NCBI RefSeq assembly: GCF_021556615.1
Contig: NZ_JAKGGD010000003.1
Location: forward strand, 434,001-498,000
DNA from: Paracoccus salsus
GTDB lineage: Bacteria; Pseudomonadota; Alphaproteobacteria; Rhodobacterales; Rhodobacteraceae
Reading direction: 5' to 3'
Length of the DNA: 64,000 bases
Shown here: piece after piece, positions 57,611 through 64,000 of the stretch
How the letters are laid out: the number at the start of each line of letters is the position of its first letter
Position numbering within the stretch: position 1 is the stretch's first letter
Made by a program: the position numbers and the translations under genes
The notes under the pieces: model-generated
Database searches by the model: none
Told to the model about the DNA's origin: nothing
Seen by the model: the letters and a program-made list of their open reading frames with translations, nothing else

Positions 57611-58379
57611 CGCGCAGCCGCCAGCCGGTCGCGAAGATCCAGCGAATGACCGCAAAGCAGACCACGACCATGATGGACACGGCGAACAGCGAGACGCCGA
57701 CCGGCACATCGGCCAGTCCGAAGAACGACCAGCGGAAGCCCGAGATGAGGTAGAGCACCGGATTCAGCTTGGCCACGCCCTCCCAGAACGGCGGCAGCAT
57801 GCTGGCCGAATAGAAGGCCCCGCCCAGAAAGACCAGCGGCGTGATGACCATCATCGGGACGATCTGAAGCTGTTCGAAGGACTTTGCCCACAACCCGATG
57901 ATGAAGCCCAGCAGGCTGAAACCAAGGGCCGAAAGGAACAGGAAGGCCAGCATCCAGAACGGGTGCAGGATGTGAACCCCGACGAAGAAAAAGCTGGTGG
58001 CAAGGATGACCAACGCGATCAGGATCGCCTTGGCGGCAGCCGCGCCGACAAACCCGGCGGTCACCTCGAGCCAGCCGACCGGCGACACCAGATATTCATA
58101 GATGGTGCCCGAGAACTTGGGGAAATAGATTCCGAAGCTGGCGTTGCTGACCGATTGCTGAAGCACGGTCAGCATCATCAGGCCCGGCACGATGAACGCA
58201 CCGTAGGGCACGCCCTCGACCGACTGGATCCGGCCGCCGATCGCCGCGCCGAAAACCACGAAATAGAGGACCGTCGAGACCACCGGCGAGGCCATCGACT
58301 GCCATATCGTCCGGAAGAAGCGCATCATCTCATGATGAAAGATCGCCCACACTCCGGGCCAGTTGATTGCCGCATTCAT
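57606..58379 (-). CDS. ABC-2 type exporter permease
   Basis: The 257-residue membrane protein has six helices and the ABC-2 pattern: [21 protein letters not shown] at the start, the central [21 protein letters not shown] region and [18 protein letters not shown] near the end. It pairs with the ATPase encoded just upstream; the two genes overlap by ATGA (58376-58379). The layout fits multidrug or polysaccharide-type export, but the substrate is unknown. Confidence 0.9.
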   Translation of the reverse strand: MNAAINWPGVWAIFHHEMMRFFRTIWQSMASPVVSTVLYFVVFGAAIGGRIQSVEGVPYGAFIVPGLMMLTVLQQSVSNASFGIYFPKFSGTIYEYLVSPVGWLEVTAGFVGAAAAKAILIALVILATSFFFVGVHILHPFWMLAFLFLSALGFSLLGFIIGLWAKSFEQLQIVPMMVITPLVFLGGAFYSASMLPPFWEGVAKLNPVLYLISGFRWSFFGLADVPVGVSLFAVSIMVVVCFAVIRWIFATGWRLRD

Positions 58380-59317
58380 GCCGCGTCCTCCGCCTTGTCA
58401 CCCTGAACCAGGGACATGAACACCTCTTCGAGGCTGGATTGCCTGGTCGAGACATCGCGCACGGTCACGCCCTGCGCCGCCAGATCGCCCAGCAGCCGGG
58501 CGATGCCGGTGCGTTCGGCGCGCGTGTCATAGTCGTAGCGGATCCGCCGCCCGTCCCGCGACAGGCTCAGACCGCGCCCGGACAGCCCCGAAGGGATCGC
58601 GTCCATCGGCTGGTCCAGTTCGATCGACAATGTCTTCTTGCCGAACTCGCCCATCAACTCGTCCTTGGGTTTCATCAGCAGAAGCTGGCCGTGATTGATG
58701 ACCCCGATCCGGTCGGCCATTTCCTCGGCCTCTTCCAGATAGTGCGTGGTCAGGATGATGGTCACGCCGTCCTGGCGCAGGTCCTCGACCACCTGCCACA
58801 TCTCGCGGCGCAGGGCGACATCCACGCCTGCCGTGGGTTCGTCCAGAAACAGCACCTTGGGGCTGTGCGACAACGCCTTGGCGATCAGCACGCGGCGCTT
58901 CATGCCGCCCGACAATTCGCGCGTCGGGGCATTGCGCTTGTCCCACAGGGAAAGGCTGCGAAGCACCTTTTCCAGATAAGCCTCGTCAGGGGCGGCGCCA
59001 TACAGGCCGCGCGTGAAGCGCACGCAGTTGATGACCTTCTCGAAAGGCTCGAGCGCGATCTCCTGCGGGACCAGCCCGATCAGCCGGCGCGCGGCGCGCC
59101 ACTCTTTCCGGATGTCGTGGCCGCCGACGCGGACCGTGCCGCCGGTCGGCACCACCAGCCCGCAGATGATAGAGATCAGCGTCGTCTTGCCGGCCCCGTT
59201 CGGGCCAAGAAGCGCCACGATCTCGCCCTGCTCGATCGACAGGCTGACACCGCTCAGCGCCCTGGTGCCGCTGGCGTATTCTTTCGACAGATTGTCGATC
59301 TCGATGATTCCGGCCAT
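58376..59317 (-). CDS. ABC-2 type exporter ATP-binding protein
   Basis: The 313-residue ATPase has [13 protein letters not shown] (Walker A), [15 protein letters not shown] (signature), [13 protein letters not shown] (Walker B) and [15 protein letters not shown] (switch and D-loop region), followed by a ~80-residue C-terminal regulatory domain ending [11 protein letters not shown], common in drug-resistance type transporters. The ATG at 59315-59317 follows GAGGAGCACC. It drives the overlapping permease. Confidence 0.92.
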   Translation of the reverse strand: MAGIIEIDNLSKEYASGTRALSGVSLSIEQGEIVALLGPNGAGKTTLISIICGLVVPTGGTVRVGGHDIRKEWRAARRLIGLVPQEIALEPFEKVINCVRFTRGLYGAAPDEAYLEKVLRSLSLWDKRNAPTRELSGGMKRRVLIAKALSHSPKVLFLDEPTAGVDVALRREMWQVVEDLRQDGVTIILTTHYLEEAEEMADRIGVINHGQLLLMKPKDELMGEFGKKTLSIELDQPMDAIPSGLSGRGLSLSRDGRRIRYDYDTRAERTGIARLLGDLAAQGVTVRDVSTRQSSLEEVFMSLVQGDKAEDAA

Positions 59318-59436
59318 GTGGTGCTCCTCATGTCGCCGCTTATGCGTATGCAGCGATCGGCTCAATTCAGGCACCTGCCGCCGCGGCGTGGCGGCCACGT
59401 CCCCGGACCCGCCCGCTCCTCTGCGCTGGTGCCATG

Positions 59437-60018
59437 TCAATTATCCTCGCGGTCATATGGCCGACGCTCGCGCGCGTCGGCCAGCGAATCGGCCCACCAG
59501 CGCAACCGGTGTGCAAAGACCGCCATGGCGGTCTCGGCCGCCGCGGCATCGTCGGGATCGATGATTCGCCCATCCTCGTCAAAGCGCCGCCAGGGCGAGG
59601 CAAAGCTCAGCGTGTCGCGGATGGTGACGGTGTGCAGTTCGGCCAGGATGATGCGCAACGCCTCGATCGCCCTCAGTCCGCCGGATATGCCGCCATAGCC
59701 GACCAGCCCGACGGGCCGCGCCCACCATTCCGCCGTCACCGAATCGATCAGGGTCTTCAGATGGCCGGGTTCGGCGTGGTTGTATTCGGGGGTCACGATG
59801 ACAAATCCGTCAGCGCCGTGCATCCGCGCTCGCAACGTGCTGATCGCCGCCGGATCGCCGGTCTGCACCGGCAGCAATTCGGGATCCGCGGGGTCCAGCA
59901 ATTCGGGCGCAAAACCATGCAGGCGCAGCTGACTTGTCACCCATGCCGCCACCCGGTCATTGATCCGGCCCTCGCGGATCGAGCCAAGAACCACCACGAT
60001 CCGATTTCCGTCGCTCAT
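59437..60018 (-). CDS. NADPH-dependent FMN reductase
   Basis: The 193-residue flavodoxin-fold enzyme has the FMN phosphate loop VVVLGSIREGRINDRVA and the TPEYNHAEPGHLKTLIDSVT segment typical of NADPH:FMN or quinone reductases. The region PVGLVGYGGISGGLRAIEAL completes the isoalloxazine site. GAGGAAAA precedes the ATG at 60016-60018. It diverges from a broken soxR gene, with a SoxR-box-like sequence between them, so it may have been a redox-stress gene under SoxR. Confidence 0.9.
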   Translation of the reverse strand: MSDGNRIVVVLGSIREGRINDRVAAWVTSQLRLHGFAPELLDPADPELLPVQTGDPAAISTLRARMHGADGFVIVTPEYNHAEPGHLKTLIDSVTAEWWARPVGLVGYGGISGGLRAIEALRIILAELHTVTIRDTLSFASPWRRFDEDGRIIDPDDAAAAETAMAVFAHRLRWWADSLADARERRPYDREDN

Positions 60019-60061
60019 CCCGTTTTCCTCGCCTTTCCGATCCAGGACTGCCACCCTAAGA

Positions 60062-60079
60062 CCTCAACCAGAGTTCAGG
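60062..60079. promoter_or_regulatory. Probable SoxR box
   Basis: CCTCAACCAGAGTTCAGG matches the CCTCAA-N6-TTGAGG operator with a single mismatch in the right half. It lies 12 bp before the soxR-remnant ATG and 44 bp from the FMN reductase start, exactly where a divergent SoxR operator would be expected. The regulator is broken, so it may be relict or used by another SoxR. Confidence 0.65.
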
Positions 60080-60090
60080 ACAGGCAGAAA

Positions 60091-60460
60091 ATGTCCCGCA
60101 ATACCGATCCTTGCAATGCCGGCGCACCGATCCGATCGGTCCGCTGTCGCACCGAAGCGGAATATCCGTCCCGGCCATTCATTTCCGAGAACGCGAAGGG
60201 CTGATCCGCTCCACCCGCAACGGCACCGATCAGGGATGCCATTCGCAAGCCAGCCTGCGCGTTCAGGCGATCATCAAGCCCGGCCAGCGCGCCGCGACGA
60301 TCTGGACCGCCTTGTCCGGCTGCTGGAGCAGGTCCGCGACCGGCTGTCAGGCTGCCTTCGTTGCGGCTGTCTGTGGCACGGGCTGTGCGTGATGTCCAAC
60401 CCCGATGATCGCGCCGCGGCAAATGGTCCCGTTGCCGCCCGGACCGGGCTGACCGGATGG
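60091..60460 (+). pseudogene. soxR: Broken soxR (MerR family, 2Fe-2S redox sensor)
   Basis: Pieces of SoxR lie in three successive frames. An ATG at 60091 reads MSRNTDPCNAGAP; a second frame gives the DNA-binding and recognition part, with AIHFREREGLI at 60174-60206 followed by RSTRNGTDQ and later LRVQAIIKPGQRAA; a third frame gives LDRLVRLLEQVRDRLSG and the iron-sulfur cluster motif GCLRCGCLWHGLC (four Cys at 60353-60388, C-x2-C-x-C-x5-C), then SNPDDRAAANG. About 35-40 residues of the dimerisation region are also missing between the last two parts. Two frameshifts and this deletion preclude a functional product. Confidence 0.85.
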
Positions 60461-60498
60461 GCGGCGGCGGGGCGGCGCAGCGCCGTGCGGCCTGTCGC

Positions 60499-60509
60499 GG
60501 GGGGGGGGG
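60499..60509 (+). repeat. 11-base G homopolymer
   Basis: Eleven consecutive G form the longest mononucleotide run I notice in the window. It lies between the soxR remnant and the rhomboid ATG at 60608. Such tracts slip during replication, but here it lies upstream of the coding start; it could also be a sequencing-prone site. Confidence 0.9.
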
Positions 60510-60607
60510 CTTGCGCCGCCGCGCACAAGCCGCGATGCTTTCTTCCTGTGACAGGCAGCGGCGGACCCGACCGGCGGCGCGGCCGCCCCGAAGAGCCGAT
60601 ACCCGCC

Positions 60608-61333
60608 ATGTTCCCGATCCGTGACCACAACCCGTCCCAGCGCACCCCGGTCGTGACATGGCTTCTGATCGCTGCGAATGTGGCGATGTATCTGCTGACG
60701 CTGCCGGGCTCCGAGATCGGTGAGGCGGTGTGGGTTCGGCTGGCGCTGTATCCGATCGCCGTCAGCCATGGTGAATATCTGTGGGGGCTGGGCAGCCACA
60801 TGTTCCTGCATGCCGGATTGATGCATCTGGGCGGCAACATGCTGTTCCTGTGGATCTTCGGCGACAATCTGGAAGAACAGATGGGTTCACTGGGCTTCCT
60901 GCTGTTCTACCTCGCGGCCGGATTGCTGGCGGCGGCTGCGCAGATTGCGACGGATCCCGGATCCAGCGTGCCGATGGTCGGGGCCTCGGGCGCCATCGCG
61001 GGCGTGATGGGAGGCTATCTGCTGATGTTTCCGCGTGCGCGCGTGGATGTGCTGGCGATCTTCATCGTGTTCTTCAAGGTCTTCACCGTGCCGGCCTGGC
61101 TGATGCTGGGTGTCTGGCTGGGCTTCCAGTTGTTCGGCGGCTTTACCGTGGCTGGTGACCAGGGCGGGGTGGCCTATTGGGCCCATGCCGGAGGATTCGC
61201 GGGCGGGGTCTGCCTCAGCCTGCCGCTGTTCCTGCGTCGCGGGGGGCCGGCTTTCTGGTCGCGCACCCGTGGCCATCCGCCGCATCCGGGCACGGCGTAT
61301 TCGGCCTCCAGGATCCCGCGGGTCACGCGCTGA
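60608..61333 (+). CDS. Rhomboid family intramembrane serine protease
   Basis: The 241-residue membrane protein starts MFPIRDHNPSQRTP, a common rhomboid N-terminus. It has six or seven helices with GASGAIAG containing catalytic Ser127, and WAHAGGFAGG with His193, plus HLGGNMLFLWIFG in the second helix region, the standard oxyanion-site asparagine. It should cleave membrane protein segments; targets are unknown. The frame is open upstream through the soxR remnant, but the ATG at 60608 matches family starts. Confidence 0.93.
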   Translation: MFPIRDHNPSQRTPVVTWLLIAANVAMYLLTLPGSEIGEAVWVRLALYPIAVSHGEYLWGLGSHMFLHAGLMHLGGNMLFLWIFGDNLEEQMGSLGFLLFYLAAGLLAAAAQIATDPGSSVPMVGASGAIAGVMGGYLLMFPRARVDVLAIFIVFFKVFTVPAWLMLGVWLGFQLFGGFTVAGDQGGVAYWAHAGGFAGGVCLSLPLFLRRGGPAFWSRTRGHPPHPGTAYSASRIPRVTR

Positions 61334-62018
61334 GGCAACCAAGGGCGGGCCGCAGCATTCCTGCGCTCATGTGTCGCTTGCGGCCAAAGCCCGGTCGGCG
61401 GGTGACATCGAAACCGGCCGCGTCCAGCGCGCGGCGGACATGGCCCGCCGCAGTATAGGTGGCAAAGGTCGCGCCCGCGGCGCTGTGGCTGCCGACTTCG
61501 GCCATCAGGTCAGGACCCCACATCTCGGGGTTCCGGGCTGGTGAAAACCCGTCCAGGAACCATGCATCCGCCCGCCCCTGCCACGCCGGCAGCGTCCGGC
61601 GGACATCCCCGATAACCAGTCGCAGATCGACCTGCCCCAGCCGCACCCGGGCCGCGCCCCAGCCCAGCCGCAGATCACGGGCCAGCCCGGACAGTTCTGG
61701 AAATGCCGCGTGTGACCGCGCCATCTGGTCGGTCGTCATGGGAAAGGCCTCAAAGCTCGTCATCACCACGGGCACCTTGGTGGCCGAGGCCAGCACCAGC
61801 GCATTCAGTCCGGTTCCGAAGCCCAGTTCGGCAACGTGAAAGCCCGGCCGCAGCCTGTCCGGCAGGTCGTTGCCGGCCAGAAACACATGCCGCGCTTCCG
61901 CCAGCCCTCCTGCGAGGCTGAAATACGGGTCGTCGAACCGCGTCGCCACCGGAACGTCGCCCGCGCGCCATTCCAGCTGCGGCTGGCCCGTCCCGTCCTG
62001 ATCGGCTAGATCCTGCAT
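61323..62018 (-). CDS. mnmD: tRNA (mnm5s2U34) methyltransferase, MnmD-like
   Basis: The 231-residue SAM-dependent enzyme resembles the N-terminal half of MnmC (DUF752 family). It has VPVATRFDDPYFSLAGGLAE at the start, the SAM loop VAELGFGTGLNAL, and the family hallmark AWFLDGFSPARNPEMW. It methylates the wobble uridine modification in some tRNAs. Its end overlaps the rhomboid gene's end by 11 bp. It diverges, by 11 bp only, from an FAD oxidoreductase that resembles the other half of MnmC. Confidence 0.9.
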   Translation of the reverse strand: MQDLADQDGTGQPQLEWRAGDVPVATRFDDPYFSLAGGLAEARHVFLAGNDLPDRLRPGFHVAELGFGTGLNALVLASATKVPVVMTSFEAFPMTTDQMARSHAAFPELSGLARDLRLGWGAARVRLGQVDLRLVIGDVRRTLPAWQGRADAWFLDGFSPARNPEMWGPDLMAEVGSHSAAGATFATYTAAGHVRRALDAAGFDVTRRPGFGRKRHMSAGMLRPALGCLSA

Positions 62019-62029
62019 GCCCGGCAGCT

Positions 62030-63085
62030 ATGCAAAGGTCCCGTGCGTTGACAAGCATAACCATCATCGGCGGCGGCATCTTCGGCCTCTCGTGCGGCTG
62101 GGAGATCGCGCGACGCGGCGCGGCGGTCCGCATCTTCGAGGCCCGGCACCTCGGCGCCGGCGCGTCGGGCGGGCATGTCGGCGCGCTGGCTCCGCATGCA
62201 CCCGAGAACTGGAATCCGAAAAAGGCCTTCCAGCTGGACAGCCTGCTGATGGCGCCCGGGTTCTGGGCCGGGGTCGAGGCGGCGTCGGGTCTGGCCAGCG
62301 GCTATGGCCGCACCGGCCGGATCCAGCCCGTGCCGGATGCGGCCGGCGTCGATCGGCTGCATGACCGGATCGTGGCGGCTGCCCGGCAATGGCCTGCCCC
62401 GCTGCCGATGCGCCTGACCGATGCCCCCGCGACCACGCTGTTGCCGGCAAGTCCGACCGGGCTGTGGCTGGAGGATCGGCTGACCGCGCGGATGAACCCG
62501 CGCGCCGCGATCGCGGCGCTGGCCGAGGCGATCCGCCGGCAAGGCGGCGAGATCATCGAGGGCCGGCATGTCTGTCCCGAAGACACGCCGGCCGGAACGA
62601 CGCTATGGGCCGCCGGCCTTGCGGGGCTGGCTACGCTGTCCGACGACCTTGGCCGGATCATGGGCAAAGGCGTGAAGGGCCAATCGGCCCTGCTTGGCCA
62701 CGCGGCCCCCGACGCGCCTCAGGTCTTTGCGGACGGGCTGCATGTCGTGGCCCATTCGGACGGCACGACCGCCATCGGATCGACCTCCGAGAACCAGTAT
62801 TCGCATCCGGATGTCGATCACCAGCTGGATCAGGTCCTCGCCCGCGCCCGAGCGATCTGTCCGGCGCTGGCCGATGCGCCGGTGCTGGACAGGTGGGCGG
62901 GCATCCGGCCACGCGCCCAGTCGCGCGCGCCGCTGCTGGGACCATGGCCGGGCCGGCCGGGCCATTTCGTCGCCAATGGCGGCTTCAAGATCGGCTTCGG
63001 CATGGCCCCGAAGATCGCCTCGGTCATGGCGGATCTGATTCTCGAGGGGCGCGACGGGATACCGGACGCGTTTCGCCTTGGCTGA
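62030..63085 (+). CDS. FAD-dependent oxidoreductase (DAO family)
   Basis: The 351-residue flavoprotein has the dinucleotide motif ITIIGGGIFGLSCGWEIARR at its N-terminus and a C-terminal DAO motif HFVANGGFKIGFGMAPKIA. The DAO fold is that of the MnmC C-terminal domain, D-amino-acid and glycine oxidases. Position next to mnmD suggests a role in tRNA wobble-uridine modification, but other amine substrates are equally possible. The ATG at 62030 is used; a TTG at 62048, closer to the motif, is an alternative start. Confidence 0.85.
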   Translation: MQRSRALTSITIIGGGIFGLSCGWEIARRGAAVRIFEARHLGAGASGGHVGALAPHAPENWNPKKAFQLDSLLMAPGFWAGVEAASGLASGYGRTGRIQPVPDAAGVDRLHDRIVAAARQWPAPLPMRLTDAPATTLLPASPTGLWLEDRLTARMNPRAAIAALAEAIRRQGGEIIEGRHVCPEDTPAGTTLWAAGLAGLATLSDDLGRIMGKGVKGQSALLGHAAPDAPQVFADGLHVVAHSDGTTAIGSTSENQYSHPDVDHQLDQVLARARAICPALADAPVLDRWAGIRPRAQSRAPLLGPWPGRPGHFVANGGFKIGFGMAPKIASVMADLILEGRDGIPDAFRLG

Positions 63086-63113
63086 TGGCGATTCTGTCAA
63101 TCCTGATCGGGCG

Positions 63114-63638
63114 TCAGCCCGCGGGCCACGGGGACAGGCCGACCACGACCGGATGAAGCAGCATCAGCGCCACCCACAGCGCCGCCGCCAGCGCAAGCCG
63201 GGGCAGGCTGGCCCGGAACTGGCGCGGCCAGCCCGAACGGATCAGCCCCATCCCCGCGAACAGGGCCATGCCGCCGAACAGGACGACATGCGCCAGGTCG
63301 CCATTCGCGACCAGATGCGCCGCCGCCCACATGGCGAACGCCGCGACCAGCCCCGACATTCCCACCGCCAGCGCGCCGGTCAGGATCGCGACAGGCATCA
63401 CCAGGTTGACGAGCCAGCGCGTCCACGCGCCAGAATCCCACAGCGGAACATGCGGGGCAGCGCCGGCTGCGCGCACAAGCCAGACCAGCAGCGCGATCGA
63501 CAGCAGGCTGAACAGGGTCAGATAGATCGCTTTCCCCAGCCGCGCCATCAGCCATGCGCGCGGACCGGGTGCCATCGGCGCCACATGCGCGCCAAGAAAG
63601 CACAGCCATGCCAGTGCGTATTCGACCCATCCGTTCAT
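63114..63638 (-). CDS. NnrU family membrane protein
   Basis: The 174-residue membrane protein has five or six helices, beginning GWVEYALAWLCFLGAHVAP with the characteristic LVRAAGAAPHVPLWDSGAW segment. NnrU-family proteins accompany denitrification genes in some species and resemble isoprenoid-biosynthesis membrane proteins (MddA/ZIsO type); the role here is not evident because no nitrogen-oxide genes are nearby. The ATG at 63636-63638 is chosen over an upstream frame without a signal. Confidence 0.8.
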   Translation of the reverse strand: MNGWVEYALAWLCFLGAHVAPMAPGPRAWLMARLGKAIYLTLFSLLSIALLVWLVRAAGAAPHVPLWDSGAWTRWLVNLVMPVAILTGALAVGMSGLVAAFAMWAAAHLVANGDLAHVVLFGGMALFAGMGLIRSGWPRQFRASLPRLALAAALWVALMLLHPVVVGLSPWPAG

Positions 63639-63705
63639 GGCGGAAAGATACCCGCTTGCAGCCCGCGCTGCCAGCGGTGACACTCGGGCAAAACGGAGAC
63701 TGCGC

Positions 63706-64000
63706 ATGACCACTCGCCTGGACCACGCCTTCGCCGCGATCGACGCGGCCAACGCGAACGACCCCACGCTTGAAGATGGCCAGCCCGCAAACCTGCTTTA
63801 CGGCCAGCGGATGACGGCCGAGCAGCAGCGGCTGGTTCCGGACGCCAGCGAACCACTGCGCATCGCCTGCCGCGGCCAGCACATCGAGCGCTGGAGGCTG
63901 CCGCGCAGCGACTATCCGATGGACCGGGCGGGCTATCTGCAATGGCGCCAGGAACAGGGGCGGCGCCATGCCGAACGCATCGCCGGGATCATGGCCGATG
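63706..64000 (+). CDS. DUF4202 family protein (cut by window end)
   Basis: About 98 residues are visible. LDHAFAAIDAANANDPTL, then LLYGQRMTAEQQRLVPDAS and RAGYLQWRQEQGRRHAE match the start of DUF4202 proteins, which have an HD-like histidine pattern (RGQHIERWRLPRSDYPMDR). The function is unknown; relatives occur near sulfur-assimilation genes in some bacteria. It diverges from the NnrU gene with a 67-bp spacer. Confidence 0.82.
   Translation, partial: MTTRLDHAFAAIDAANANDPTLEDGQPANLLYGQRMTAEQQRLVPDASEPLRIACRGQHIERWRLPRSDYPMDRAGYLQWRQEQGRRHAERIAGIMAD

Overview
The window is GC-rich, gene-dense chromosomal DNA of an alphaproteobacterium, most likely a Paracoccus-like member of the Rhodobacteraceae. 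This rests on gene order and family content: priA / transaldolase / DUF484 / xerC, accD-folC, a DUF6478 protein, an NnrU-family protein, mnmD beside a DAO-family oxidoreductase, and a phenylalanine hydroxylase pair with its own Lrp-type regulator. I see no rRNA, tRNA, CRISPR array, prophage or intact transposon. About 60 protein genes can be supported, two of them cut by the window edges.

Layout. 1-9 kb: a CPA-type Na+/H+ antiporter (cut at the left edge), a DEAD-box RNA helicase with a long charged tail, apolipoprotein N-acyltransferase (lnt), and a three-gene peptide ABC importer with a fused double ATPase and no binding protein. 9-16.4 kb: an MFS exporter, a GlsB/YeaQ membrane protein, an L,D-transpeptidase lipoprotein, a lysine/alanine-rich histone-H1-like protein, a lytic transglycosylase with a SPOR-like end, and priA. 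17-26.8 kb: transaldolase, DUF484, xerC; a YeeE/YedE sulfur transporter; msrA-prmA; a DUF1127 protein with a clear terminator; rsmE diverging from ubiA; an OmpA-like protein with a small coiled-coil membrane partner. 26.8-35.4 kb: an AI-2E-family permease; carboxynorspermidine dehydrogenase and decarboxylase (alternative spermidine route); DUF6478 and its small partner; ilvD; phhB-phhA facing a divergent Lrp/AsnC regulator across a spacer with symmetrical CTTG/CAAG elements.

35.4-47.3 kb: cardiolipin synthase, accD, folC, a Hint-domain protein, an AFG1/ZapE ATPase, MTA/SAH nucleosidase, an MsbA-like exporter, a CAP-domain lipoprotein, a BON-LysM protein and an acyl-CoA synthetase. 47.3-52.5 kb is the accessory part: two convergent GT61-type glycosyltransferases with less GC-skewed codons, a small HNH protein, a DsbA-like oxidoreductase, a small secreted protein, and a decayed IS256-type transposase. 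52.5-64 kb: ettA, a sulfotransferase overlapping rimO, two small secreted proteins, an ABC-2 exporter pair, an FMN reductase diverging from a broken soxR with a recognisable SoxR box, a rhomboid protease, mnmD and a divergent DAO oxidoreductase, an NnrU-family protein and the start of a DUF4202 gene.

Most of the region is housekeeping: envelope lipids and peptidoglycan, replication restart, translation quality, amino-acid and cofactor metabolism. I found no convincing new multi-gene system. The observations most worth a second look are the soxR ruin with its operator, the lysine-rich DNA-binding-like protein, the GT61 pair, the candidate phhA/Lrp operators, and the divergent mnmD / DAO pair that resembles a split MnmC.
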